This document shows, piece by piece, positions 38,555 through 48,835 of a DNA stretch of 64,000 bases. A program made the position numbers and the translations under genes. Every line of letters starts with the position of its first letter. Within the stretch, counting starts at the first letter, position 1. Under the pieces are notes generated by a model, which worked only from the letters and a program-made list of their open reading frames with translations, searched no databases and was not told where the DNA came from. Source of the stretch: Acholeplasma equirhinis (GTDB lineage Bacteria; Bacillota_I; Bacilli_A; Acholeplasmatales; Acholeplasmataceae); NCBI RefSeq assembly GCF_017052655.1, contig NZ_JAFIDC010000001.1:1178001-1242000 (forward strand). Reading direction: 5' to 3'.

Positions 38555-39313
38555 CTACAACTTTTTATAGACACAAACCTTTTGGTCACAAACTGAATGT
38601 ACTTGAATTGGATAATCAAATATTTTTGCAAGTACGTCTTCATTCATTAAATCATCAATTTCCCCTTGGAAAACAACTTCACCTTTCTTAAGACCAATTG
38701 CATAATCACAATAAGCTGCTGCCATATTTAAATCATGCATAATAATGACGATTGTCTTATTAAAGTCTTTAATAAACTGTTGAAGTAAATACATCATATC
38801 AAGTGAATAATGAATATCTAGATGATTGAGTGGTTCATCAAGTAAGATATACTTTGTATCTTGAACCAATATCATAGCGAGCATGGTTCTTTGGAATTCC
38901 CCACCAGATAATGTATCAATATAACGATCCTTTAAATGTGAAATTTCTAAGTAATCCATAATTCGATTAACCATGTCGTGATCTTCCGGTTTTAATCTGC
39001 CTTTTGAATATGGATATCTACCAAATGAAACTAAGTCATAAGCTTTTAACTTTAATGCGACTTGATGATTTTGACGCAGTAATGAAATGGTTTTCGCCAT
39101 ATCAATATGCTTTTCATATACCGTTTGACCATCAATTAGAATATCCCCTTCATAAATAGGAATTAATCTTGTAATTGTTTTGAGTAATGTTGACTTACCT
39201 GAACCATTAGAACCCACAATTGCAGTTAACTTACCCTCAGGAATATTTAGTTCGATATTATTCAATATGGTCTTATCGCCATACTTTTGACTAACTTTAT
39301 GAAAAGTAATCAT
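38555..39313 (-). CDS. Iron-siderophore/heme ABC transporter ATP-binding protein
   Basis: A 252-residue FecE/YclP-type ATPase: Walker A VGSNGSGKST, Q-loop LLRQNHQ, signature LSGGEFQR, Walker B YILLDEPLNHLDI, H-loop IIMHDLNMA. Start overlaps the preceding permease by 4 bases (ATGA). Confidence 0.95.
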   Translation of the reverse strand: MITFHKVSQKYGDKTILNNIELNIPEGKLTAIVGSNGSGKSTLLKTITRLIPIYEGDILIDGQTVYEKHIDMAKTISLLRQNHQVALKLKAYDLVSFGRYPYSKGRLKPEDHDMVNRIMDYLEISHLKDRYIDTLSGGEFQRTMLAMILVQDTKYILLDEPLNHLDIHYSLDMMYLLQQFIKDFNKTIVIIMHDLNMAAAYCDYAIGLKKGEVVFQGEIDDLMNEDVLAKIFDYPIQVHSVCDQKVCVYKKL

Positions 39314-40308
39314 GCTCTATTCTCCTTTAAGATAAGTATCATCATATACACACCACCAACAAATGAAATTAAGGTAGTTACTGTTGAACGGAAGCCTGTA
39401 AGTTCAATAATTGATTGTCCAAATATGAGGACAATTGCTGCAAGTAAACTACTAAATATATATAAATTCTTATGTTTGTAATCTTTAAACAGTTCAATTG
39501 AAATATTTACTGCAATCAGTCCCAAGAATGATAGTGGTCCAACTAGCGCAGTTGTTAGTGAAACTGCAAGTGAAATGAGTACTAAATTCTTTATCGATTC
39601 TTTATTATAATCAATTCCTAAGTTTTTAGATACTTCTTCGCCTAACAACATCACATCATACACATGATTCTTCTTAAATAGGAAGAACATGATCAAAATC
39701 GCAAGTGGAATCGATAACCAAACTAAACTCACTTCAATATTAACAACAGATACTGTTGTTAAAGCTTGAACTGTTTGGAAAGTCTCTGGTTCCATTAAAA
39801 CTTGGAGTAAGTTGACATAGTTTGACGCGAGTGTTGAAATTATTAATCCAAGCAGTAATAAGAAGACAATGTTATTTCTATGTTTTCTTAAAACGGATAG
39901 ATAAATGAATATGGAAAGACTAGTCATTATTAAGAACGAAATGATAAAGTTTAAAATTGGGTCTAAGTATAAATTTGGAACACTTGAGAAGAAAAATACG
40001 AGTGTTGTTTGGATCATAATGAAGATACTGTCAAACCCAATAACTGCAGGTGTTAAAATTCTAGATTTCGTTAAAGTCTGGAATGTTAATGTTGTTGATG
40101 CAGTTAACATTGAAACCATGATGAGTGCAACAAGTTGTACACTTCGATTGCTTAAAATATTTAAAATGCCGCTCCATACTAAATGTTGTCTATCTGGTCT
40201 TGATAAGTTATACATCAAAGATTCCCATGTTGAAACTAAGAATACGCTTAAGTAAGCAAACATTGAAAGAACAAGGATGAGTATCAAAATGGTTATTTTT
40301 TTACGCAT
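39310..40308 (-). CDS. Iron-siderophore/heme ABC transporter permease (second)
   Basis: A 332-residue FecCD-family permease with about nine or ten membrane helices. The ATPase-coupling region with GEEVSKNLGIDY and the GPLSFLGLIAVNISIELF segment are typical. Overlaps the first permease gene by 8 bases. The two permeases probably form a heterodimer. Confidence 0.94.
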   Translation of the reverse strand: MRKKITILILILVLSMFAYLSVFLVSTWESLMYNLSRPDRQHLVWSGILNILSNRSVQLVALIMVSMLTASTTLTFQTLTKSRILTPAVIGFDSIFIMIQTTLVFFFSSVPNLYLDPILNFIISFLIMTSLSIFIYLSVLRKHRNNIVFLLLLGLIISTLASNYVNLLQVLMEPETFQTVQALTTVSVVNIEVSLVWLSIPLAILIMFFLFKKNHVYDVMLLGEEVSKNLGIDYNKESIKNLVLISLAVSLTTALVGPLSFLGLIAVNISIELFKDYKHKNLYIFSSLLAAIVLIFGQSIIELTGFRSTVTTLISFVGGVYMMILILKENRA

Positions 40309-41275
40309 GTTTGACCTCCCTAAATATCATTCCAAGGAAGATCAGAGAACCTACAAGACCCATAATAAATCCAATTGAAATCTCATAAGATAATCCAGTA
40401 AAGACATAAATACCAAGGCGTGCGACTAAATCACAGATTAAGACAAAGATACTACCAAAAAGTGCAATATCCCAAATATTCTTTTTTATGTTATCTCCGT
40501 ATAGAATTGAAACAATATTTGGAATAATCAAACCTAAGAATGGTAGACTTCCAACAACAATAAATGTTGATGCAGAAATAAGCGAAACGATGATGATCCC
40601 TAGTGATAAAACACGTTTATAATTGATTCCTAAGTTTAGTGAAAAATCTTCACCTAACGCAACAATATTAAACTTCTGGGCATAGATAAAACTTAAAATT
40701 AATGCCGGTACAGTAAATAAGATCAGTTCAAATGTGCCAATTGTTTTATTTGCAAAACTACCAACACCAAGCACAGCTAATAGTTGTTGGGTATTGGTGA
40801 GTTGTGCAATTAACATAGATAATGAACCAATCATCGCACCAAACATTAAACCAATGAGTGGAACATAGATTTCATTTTTAAACTGTAGTTTTTGAATAAA
40901 TGAGATAAAGAAAAATGACGCAATTAAAGAGAAAATAAATGAAAAGATAAATTGTCCCCAAAGTGGTGCATCTGTTATAAATAAATAGGCAATGAGTAAT
41001 CCTAAGATGGATGACTGTTGACTACCTGCAATGGAGGGTGAAATAAATTTATTTCTACCGATTGATTGCATAATTAAACCCGCAACAGATAAACTTGCAG
41101 CGGTTAAAATAATTGTTAAAGTACTTGGAATTCTAGAAAGTAATAAAATATCAATCGCTTCTTTATCAAAACTAAAAATAGATATCAAATTGACATCTTT
41201 TCTAGCATCAAATCCTAAAGATAGGATGATTAAAATGATAAAAAGTACAATGTAAAATAAGCGATTTTTAAACAT
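40301..41275 (-). CDS. Iron-siderophore/heme ABC transporter permease (first)
   Basis: A 324-residue FecCD-family permease. Family signatures: ILSRIPSTLTIILTAASLSV near the N-terminus, ALGEDFSLNLGINYKRVLSL and VGSLPFLGLIIPNIVSIL near the C-terminus. It starts 5 bases after the heme monooxygenase gene. Confidence 0.94.
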   Translation of the reverse strand: MFKNRLFYIVLFIILIILSLGFDARKDVNLISIFSFDKEAIDILLLSRIPSTLTIILTAASLSVAGLIMQSIGRNKFISPSIAGSQQSSILGLLIAYLFITDAPLWGQFIFSFIFSLIASFFFISFIQKLQFKNEIYVPLIGLMFGAMIGSLSMLIAQLTNTQQLLAVLGVGSFANKTIGTFELILFTVPALILSFIYAQKFNIVALGEDFSLNLGINYKRVLSLGIIIVSLISASTFIVVGSLPFLGLIIPNIVSILYGDNIKKNIWDIALFGSIFVLICDLVARLGIYVFTGLSYEISIGFIMGLVGSLIFLGMIFREVKHA

Positions 41276-41280
41276 ATAAA

Positions 41281-41598
41281 TTATTTGGTTGCGATCAATT
41301 CGAAAGCTTCTCTAGTAACCTCAACGATTTCTTCTGGTCGTTGATTATGTGCATGATCTTTATTCTTGTGCAGAGCGATATGCTCAGGTGATCCTTCCCA
41401 AATATAAAACGCCTTCTTATCTTGCCAGTAAATTGTTTGACGATATAAATCAAACTCTTCTTTCGCTGAAGACATTAATAAAAGTTCAGCTTTGACAAAC
41501 CCTGGTGATTTAACCATAGGTCCTGGCGTTAAAAAACGTTCAACCATCTCTTTTTGAAAGCCTTTTTTAACTTTCATATTACGTACAAGTACATACAT
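41281..41598 (-). CDS. IsdG-type heme-degrading monooxygenase
   Basis: A 105-residue ferredoxin-like alpha-beta-barrel protein. The three catalytic residues of IsdG/IsdI (Asn7, Trp67, His77) fall at exactly the same positions: Asn7 in LVRNMKV, Trp67 in KAFYIWEGSP, His77 in IALHKNK. VERF and the PGFVKAELL strand also match the family. Such enzymes open heme to free iron. As first gene of the iron operon it suggests heme as the imported iron source. It could instead be a quinol monooxygenase of the same fold, but the triad argues against this. AAAGGA is the likely ribosome binding site. Confidence 0.85.
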   Translation of the reverse strand: MYVLVRNMKVKKGFQKEMVERFLTPGPMVKSPGFVKAELLLMSSAKEEFDLYRQTIYWQDKKAFYIWEGSPEHIALHKNKDHAHNQRPEEIVEVTREAFELIATK

Positions 41599-41644
41599 AT
41601 TATTATTTTCCTTTCGTTCTACAATGATGAATCTATCCTTTTTT

Positions 41645-41674
41645 ATTATACAACAACTTACATCTTTAGATGTA
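41645..41674 (-). promoter_or_regulatory. Iron operon promoter with palindromic candidate operator
   Basis: Minus-strand -10 TATAAT (41645-41650). A perfect palindrome, TACATC and GATGTA around TTTA (41659-41674), lies over the expected -35 region, where a repressor would block polymerase. It does not resemble the textbook Fur box. Confidence 0.55.
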
Positions 41675-41687
41675 GTATTTTATATAA

Positions 41688-42134
41688 CTACTCACCTTTT
41701 GAGATTGGAATACCTTGTTTAGAGTGTTTTGTGTATAAAATTGTGTAGGTTTTACCTGGTTCAACACCAAGTACATCTAACATCTCTTCTTTATTTGTTT
41801 CAAGATTCAGAAAGACTTGTCCTTCGTAAGTTACAACACCTTTTGTTGTTTGTTTTTTCATGTAACTTACAAATTTAGCTCTCATTTTATATTGTCTTTT
41901 ATTTTTAATATCGACTAGGTCAATAATTGCTCCAATAATGACATATGAAACAAAGGCAGCAATTAAAAATGAAATCCCAATTAAGACCCAATTAAATACT
42001 TGCATACCTAAATCTGTTTCACGAGCAAAAACATCATAAAGTGTAAATCCAATCACACCGACTGCAATCAAAAATACTGTAACTGTATATCTTAATCTTG
42101 TATATAATCTTGATTTTAAAACATCATAATTCAT
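41688..42134 (-). CDS. Two-helix membrane protein of unknown function
   Basis: A 148-residue protein with membrane helices at about 17-35 (VTVFLIAVGVIGFTLYDVF) and 45-68 (VFNWVLIGISFLIAAFVSYV), followed by a soluble C-terminal domain (VVTYEGQVFLNLETNKEEML). I recognise no family. It overlaps the oxidoreductase gene by 11 bases and so is its operon partner. Confidence 0.75.
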   Translation of the reverse strand: MNYDVLKSRLYTRLRYTVTVFLIAVGVIGFTLYDVFARETDLGMQVFNWVLIGISFLIAAFVSYVIIGAIIDLVDIKNKRQYKMRAKFVSYMKKQTTKGVVTYEGQVFLNLETNKEEMLDVLGVEPGKTYTILYTKHSKQGIPISKGE

Positions 42135-43185
42135 TTAACTTTACCCAATCTTTCTTCACATATGACTGATAAATTGCCTCAACGATCATCATAGAATGTA
42201 GACCATCACTGAAATCAGCAAACTCCTGCTTAAATTCTCTGTTTTCTATTTTATGATAAACGCCTCTTAATGTTTCTTTGAAACTATCAAAGAAACCATC
42301 TACATCATACATGATACCATTTTTAAGAGTCTCAATACTACTTGTTTTGATGATTTCGGTATCTTTATCATAATATAGGATATGGCTTTCATTAACCGAT
42401 TTACCATCCCATGAAAAGGTTGCATTTTCTCCAACATAAACAGTTTTTAACTCATTCTTAATACCTGGAACAGATTGTGAGATTAAAACATTTCCAAGTG
42501 CTCCTTTGTCTGTTTTAAAGATCACAACACCAATGTCTTCAGTGTCAATCAAAACACCATTTCTTTCATCATAAATTGTTTTAAGTTCTGCAAAGACTTC
42601 TACAACTTTATGCCCTGAAACATATTCAATTAAGTCAAAAAAATGTGTACCTACATCGTGGATAACCCTTGTTACACCAGATGCTTCCTTGGTTGCTCTC
42701 CAATTAAATTGATCTTTTGGTGTCATCCAATCTTGTAGATAATTACCATAGATTAAATTGAGTTTCCCTGCTTTTTTAATGTTTCTCTTAATTTCTTGAT
42801 TTGCAGGATAAAATCTATTGTGAAAATGAACCTCGTGTACGAGGTTAATATCTTTAACTAAATCATATAGTTTTTTGGCTTCTGCTAATGTTTTTGTCAT
42901 TGGCTTTTCTAAAACAACATGAAGGTTATGTTCAATTGCGTATTCTGCCATTTCAAAATGTGTATCATTTGTTGTACAAATATGAACTGAATCTAAGTTC
43001 TCTTGATTAATCATTTCTTTATAGTCTGTATAAAAAGAAGCAATGTTTAATGCTTTAGCTCTTTCTTCCATATTTGTTCTAGAACAGATTGAAACAACCT
43101 CAACATTTGGTAAATTTCTTAAGGCATCAATATGAACTTTTCCAATGTTTCCTGCGCCAATCACGCCAACTCTTATTTTTTTCAT
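42124..43185 (-). CDS. Gfo/Idh/MocA family NAD(P)-dependent oxidoreductase
   Basis: A 353-residue sugar-type dehydrogenase. Rossmann start VGVIGAGNIGKVHIDAL, the SICSRTNMEERA segment, and the family's EKP motif in VVLEKPMTKTLAEAKKL are present; GVTRVIHDVGTHFFDLIEY carries the catalytic-region His. Substrate unknown. The frame opens at 43200, but the ATG at 43185 is the natural start; it has only a weak GAAAG upstream and a TATAAT that ends 6 bases before the ATG, so the mRNA may be leaderless. Confidence 0.9.
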   Translation of the reverse strand: MKKIRVGVIGAGNIGKVHIDALRNLPNVEVVSICSRTNMEERAKALNIASFYTDYKEMINQENLDSVHICTTNDTHFEMAEYAIEHNLHVVLEKPMTKTLAEAKKLYDLVKDINLVHEVHFHNRFYPANQEIKRNIKKAGKLNLIYGNYLQDWMTPKDQFNWRATKEASGVTRVIHDVGTHFFDLIEYVSGHKVVEVFAELKTIYDERNGVLIDTEDIGVVIFKTDKGALGNVLISQSVPGIKNELKTVYVGENATFSWDGKSVNESHILYYDKDTEIIKTSSIETLKNGIMYDVDGFFDSFKETLRGVYHKIENREFKQEFADFSDGLHSMMIVEAIYQSYVKKDWVKLNEL

Positions 43186-43201
43186 ACTTTCATTATACAA
43201 G

Positions 43202-43227
43202 AAAAAAGGAACAATATATGTTCCTTT
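43202..43227 (-). terminator. Intrinsic terminator of the 220-residue lipoprotein gene
   Basis: Perfect 9-bp hairpin AAAGGAACA/TGTTCCTTT, loop ATATA, followed on the minus strand by T6. Confidence 0.88.
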
Positions 43228-43233
43228 GGTTAG

Positions 43234-43896
43234 TTATACAGCGTTAATACGGATTTCAATTGGCTGAGAGCTATCTTTTATAATTCCCTTCACTGTATAA
43301 CTGTACAATTTGAATTTGTTTTGTGATTTAGATGAATTCATAAAAAGATCGGTTACATCAAATTCGTATAATCGATCAAAAATTCTATAGATATAACTTT
43401 CGTGGTTTTCGAATTTAAGATGGTCATTTCTACCTTCAGGCAATTGGTTTGTTCCTGGTTCAATTTGATAATTATGTTCATTGGTTTTCTCCAAATCTAA
43501 ATATATTCTTGTTTCATGTGTACGGAAGAAAAGGGCTTTATAAAGGGATTCATAAAAATCCTCTGTAAACTTTTCATTCAAAACTTCACCGTTTACATCG
43601 TATTCTCTTTGACGAAGCACTTTACTTTGTTTGTTGTATCTAAATTCTAAATAACCTTTGTCATTTGTAAACCTTGTTGTCATATTAAGTATATCTTCTT
43701 GCATGTGATAGTAGAATTCAGAAGTGTCCATTTTAACCTTAACGTCAATACCTTTAAATGTGTAGTTATCTAAAAACTCTTGATAGATTTCAATTGCAGT
43801 ATCTTTTGGTGTAGTTTTTGGCGTATTATCAACCACACTACATCCTGAAAGAAAAATTAAATTGAAAAAAAATAAACTTAATAATATTTTCTTCAT
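43234..43896 (-). CDS. Lipoprotein of unknown function
   Basis: A 220-residue lipoprotein with lipobox LSGC (Cys19), then a linker rich in Thr/Lys (DNTPKTTPKDTAIEIYQEFL) and a soluble domain with no recognised motif. The frame opens 6 codons earlier; AGGTG 8 bases before the ATG at 43896 sets the start. A TATAAT (43915-43920) lies about 20 bases upstream, so it has its own promoter and its own terminator. Confidence 0.82.
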   Translation of the reverse strand: MKKILLSLFFFNLIFLSGCSVVDNTPKTTPKDTAIEIYQEFLDNYTFKGIDVKVKMDTSEFYYHMQEDILNMTTRFTNDKGYLEFRYNKQSKVLRQREYDVNGEVLNEKFTEDFYESLYKALFFRTHETRIYLDLEKTNEHNYQIEPGTNQLPEGRNDHLKFENHESYIYRIFDRLYEFDVTDLFMNSSKSQNKFKLYSYTVKGIIKDSSQPIEIRINAV

Positions 43897-43992
43897 GTTA
43901 TCGCACCTACCCACATTATATAGATATCAAATATGTCATTCAAACTTTTTCAAATAACTTGCACAAAGTAACGTGTAATGTTCAAAAGTGCG

Positions 43993-44018
43993 AAAAAAAA
44001 GAGCGAATGTGTTCGCTC
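43993..44018 (-). terminator. Intrinsic terminator downstream of the 183-residue protein gene
   Basis: Hairpin GAGCGAA/TTCGCTC with a 4-base loop followed on the minus strand by T8. Confidence 0.88.
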
Positions 44019-44027
44019 TTTTGATTA

Positions 44028-44579
44028 TTAGATAATTCCGAGTTCATCAGCGATTTCTAAGAAGATCATATCAATTGGATAGAAATCCACTTTCATCTTG
44101 CTAAAAATCTTTTCTGATTCTTCATCAAGTTTCTTATACATTGCTTCATCAATGATTTCTTTTTTCGCTAGTTTTTCTTTTATTTCAGATTCAAAATCTA
44201 AGAGAAATTGCATCGCTTGTAAGTCATAGTTTTCATGACTCATCAATTCATTTTGGAAATCAATGGCATTAAGTAAAAGATTAACTTTTTTAGAATTTAA
44301 ATTCAGTTCAACATAGTCATTATGATAATACTCTTGAAGAACTTTTTTAATCTCTTCGATTTGATCATAGACATAATAAAATCCTGTCGTAAAGATTTGA
44401 TCTTCGTCATCTCCAAATTGAGGATCATCAATGAGTTTATCGTATAGATGATCAATCACATTTAAAACATTCTCAAATCGAATAATGAGTGGAGAATCTA
44501 ATTGTTTTAAGTTGTTTAATAATTCACTATGCTCGAGTTTCCAACCAGCATATTCGTGATATATTAACTCATCACGCAT
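44028..44579 (-). CDS. Soluble helical protein of unknown function
   Basis: A 183-residue, acidic, largely alpha-helical protein without signal peptide or membrane segment (DELIYHEYAGWKLEHSELL at the N-terminus, ending MIFLEIADELGII). No family recognised. GAGGGA precedes the ATG. It follows fba by 27 bases and ends at a terminator, so it is the last gene of a pyrG-fba-linked run or of fba alone. Confidence 0.75.
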   Translation of the reverse strand: MRDELIYHEYAGWKLEHSELLNNLKQLDSPLIIRFENVLNVIDHLYDKLIDDPQFGDDEDQIFTTGFYYVYDQIEEIKKVLQEYYHNDYVELNLNSKKVNLLLNAIDFQNELMSHENYDLQAMQFLLDFESEIKEKLAKKEIIDEAMYKKLDEESEKIFSKMKVDFYPIDMIFLEIADELGII

Positions 44580-44606
44580 GAAGATCCCTCACTTTTTTAT
44601 TTGGTA

Positions 44607-45473
44607 TTAAGCAGCTTTACCAACTGAACCAAACATTTCTAATTTATCTTTAATAACTTGTTTCATAGCTTTGTAACCAGGTTCTAATAATTTACGTGGG
44701 TCAAAGCCTTTTGATTCTAAGTCTTTACCAGCTAAGATGTATTCTCTTGTTGCTGCTGCAAAGGCAAGTTGTAATTCAGTGTTTACGTTGATTTTAGCGA
44801 TACCTAATGAAATAGCTTTTTTGATTTGGTCAGCTGGAATACCAGTACCACCGTGTAAGACAAGTGGAACACCATTTGTAACTTTAGCAACGTTTTCTAA
44901 GACATCAAATCTTAAACCTGGCCAGTTAGCTGGATATTTACCGTGGATATTACCAATACCTGCAGCGAATAGGTCAACACCTGTAGCTGCGATAATGCGG
45001 CATTCTTCAATATCAGCAACTTCACCCATACCTACAACACCATCTTCTTCTCCACCAATTGAACCAACTTCAGCTTCAACTGATACGCCCATAGCGTGAG
45101 CTGCTGCTAATACTTCTTTAGTCTTTTGTAGATTTTCTTCAAATGGATAGTGTGAACCATCAAACATAATTGATGTGAAACCAGCACGTAATGCTTTGAA
45201 TGAACCTTCAAATGTACCATGGTCTAAGTGTACTGCTACTGGAACAGTAATTTTCATCGCTTTGTCTAAAGTTGACACCATAGCCATAACGTTTTCGTAT
45301 CCGCCCATATATTTAGCTGCACCTTCTGATACACCTAAGATAACTGGTGATTGTAATTCTTGAACTGTAGTTAAGACTGCTTTAATCCATTCTAAGTTGT
45401 TGATGTTGATTTGTGCAACGCCATAACCTTCAGCTCTTGCTTTTTGTAACATTTCTTTTGCTGAAACTAACAT
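44607..45473 (-). CDS. fba: Fructose-bisphosphate aldolase, class II
   Basis: Zinc-dependent glycolytic aldolase, 288 residues. Active-site segments: VHLDHGTFEG with Asp84 and zinc-binding His85, SIMFDGSHYPFEEN, VEAEVGSIGGEEDG, GIGNIHGKYP with His, and VLHGGTGIP. AAGGAGG lies 9 bases before the ATG and a TATAAT at 45510-45515 (minus) gives its own promoter. It follows pyrG as in Bacillus (rpoE-pyrG-spo0F-fba) without spo0F. Confidence 0.97.
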   Translation of the reverse strand: MLVSAKEMLQKARAEGYGVAQININNLEWIKAVLTTVQELQSPVILGVSEGAAKYMGGYENVMAMVSTLDKAMKITVPVAVHLDHGTFEGSFKALRAGFTSIMFDGSHYPFEENLQKTKEVLAAAHAMGVSVEAEVGSIGGEEDGVVGMGEVADIEECRIIAATGVDLFAAGIGNIHGKYPANWPGLRFDVLENVAKVTNGVPLVLHGGTGIPADQIKKAISLGIAKINVNTELQLAFAAATREYILAGKDLESKGFDPRKLLEPGYKAMKQVIKDKLEMFGSVGKAA

Positions 45474-45554
45474 TTATTAATTCCTCCTTGACGATTTTAG
45501 CCAATAGTTATTATATAACTAATATGGGTTTTATACAAACAATGTGGTAACTTT

Positions 45555-47272
<1,718 letters not shown>

Positions 47273-47292
47273 CATTATGGGAGAGATTTAAC

Positions 47293-47314
47293 AAAAAAGA
47301 GGATTTCTCCTCTT
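47293..47314 (-). terminator. Intrinsic terminator of rpoE
   Basis: Hairpin AAGAGGA/TCCTCTT with a 4-base loop overlapping the stop codon, then T-run on the minus strand. Confidence 0.8.
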
Positions 47315-47864
47315 ATTCGTCATACATATCTTCGAATTCATCCATGATATCGTTGTAGTCATCTTCATCATAATCATCATCAAGATCTAAGTCTACATCT
47401 TCGATACCATCGTCTTCGTCAGTTGATTCTAAATCAAGACCAACGTCAACATATTCTTTCTCTTCAATGATTTCTTCATCAAGTTCTTCTTCGTCTTCTT
47501 CTTCTTCAAGTTCTTCTTCTTCAGCGTCTTCGACGTCTTCTAAGACAAACTCAGAGAAGTCAATTTCATCATCTTCGATTTCTTCAATTTCTTCTGGTTG
47601 TATGAATGCATAACCGTCTTTGTCCCAGAACTCTAAGTTGCCATCTTTTAAGGCCCACTTATCTTCCCCAACAAAAACAAACTTACCACTTAAGGTAATA
47701 TCCATATATAATTGAGTCATTTGATCGGTATTCGCAGGGTCTACACCTTTAAGGTTCGCTGCTTGTTCAATTAACTCATAAATGGAAATTGGCTCATTGC
47801 TGTTTTTTAGGATATGTTCTACGATATCCACTAAGCTTAAATCAGATAAATTTTCTGCTGCCAT
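47313..47864 (-). CDS. rpoE: RNA polymerase delta subunit
   Basis: A 183-residue delta factor. N-terminal HARE-HTH domain (SLVDIVEHILKNSNEPISIY, about 9-90, with GKFVFVGEDKWALKDG) and a very acidic, disordered tail (about 95-183, mostly Asp and Glu), which mimics nucleic acid and raises RNA polymerase recycling. AGGAGGG precedes the ATG by 7 bases. Located upstream of pyrG as in Bacillus, but separated by its own terminator. Confidence 0.95.
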   Translation of the reverse strand: MAAENLSDLSLVDIVEHILKNSNEPISIYELIEQAANLKGVDPANTDQMTQLYMDITLSGKFVFVGEDKWALKDGNLEFWDKDGYAFIQPEEIEEIEDDEIDFSEFVLEDVEDAEEEELEEEEDEEELDEEIIEEKEYVDVGLDLESTDEDDGIEDVDLDLDDDYDEDDYNDIMDEFEDMYDE

Positions 47865-47954
47865 TTTTAACCCTCCTAAAAACCGCTTATATTGTATATT
47901 AAAGTGTTTAATAAAGCAACACTTTTTTTTAAATAATAGTAAATAAAGTCAAAA

Positions 47955-48542
47955 TTAATACTTTTGACGGTTTTCGACTGCTTTTATGAGTGTTAATTGG
48001 TCGGCATATTTAAGTTCTGCACCAACTGGTAGTCCGTAACCTAATCTTGTAATATTAACTTTTTTTTCTTTATATAAAGATTTTAAGTATTGTGCAGTGA
48101 GTTCACCTTCAACTGTACCATTCGTTGCAATAATCAATTCATTTGATTTTTCAATCCTGCTCGTTAATGCATCAATATTTAAATCTTTTGGTTCAATACC
48201 TTTAGAGAAGTCAACTAAACCATGAAGCACATGATACGTACCGAAAAATGTGTTCGTTTGTTCTATAGCAAACACATCTTTACTGTCTGCAACTACCATG
48301 ATTGTTTTTTGATCCCTGTTTTCGTTTTGACAGATTGCACAAGTATCCATGTCAGTTAAAAGACCACATGTTTTACAAAACTTAATTGAAGATTTTAAAT
48401 CACTTAAATGTGAACCAAACGCTTTTAAGTCATCATCATTCCAATTTGTTATTGTTAAAACTAAACGCTCTGCTGTCTTTTCACCAATACCTGGTAACTT
48501 TTTGAAATCTTGGATCAGTTTCTCAATGATTGCTGGGTACAT
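47955..48542 (-). CDS. recR: Recombination mediator RecR
   Basis: A 195-residue RecFOR component. Helix-hairpin-helix LPGIGEKTAERLVL, a C4 zinc finger (CKTCGLLTDMDTCAIC) and a Toprim domain (TIMVVADSKDVFAIEQT) are visible. The ATG overlaps the ybaB stop by one base (TAATG). Part of the dnaX-ybaB-recR unit. Confidence 0.97.
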   Translation of the reverse strand: MYPAIIEKLIQDFKKLPGIGEKTAERLVLTITNWNDDDLKAFGSHLSDLKSSIKFCKTCGLLTDMDTCAICQNENRDQKTIMVVADSKDVFAIEQTNTFFGTYHVLHGLVDFSKGIEPKDLNIDALTSRIEKSNELIIATNGTVEGELTAQYLKSLYKEKKVNITRLGYGLPVGAELKYADQLTLIKAVENRQKY

Positions 48543-48832
48543 TAGAAACCAAATCCACCCATGCCACCTGAGAATTGACCCATTGTTTCTTCTTGGCGTT
48601 TGTCAATTTGTTGTAATGCATCATTTACGGCAAGTAAAATTGCATCTTGTAACATTTCAACTTCATCCAGTAAGTCAGTATCAATTTTAACATCGATGAC
48701 TTGGCGTGTACCTTGCATAATTACAGTTACACCTGATGCTTTACCTGTGAATTCTGATGCTTCTAATTCTTCTTGAGCATCTTGAATTTGTTTTTGAATT
48801 TTCTTTAATTTATTTAACATATTTGGATTCAT
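48542..48832 (-). CDS. YbaB/EbfC family nucleoid-associated protein
   Basis: A 96-residue DNA-binding protein. The start MNPNMLNKLKKIQKQIQDAQ, the VTVIMQGTRQVIDVKID core and the Gly/Phe-rich end are standard for the family. Lies 3 bases after dnaX and overlaps recR. Confidence 0.94.
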   Translation of the reverse strand: MNPNMLNKLKKIQKQIQDAQEELEASEFTGKASGVTVIMQGTRQVIDVKIDTDLLDEVEMLQDAILLAVNDALQQIDKRQEETMGQFSGGMGGFGF

Positions 48833-48835
48833 ATA

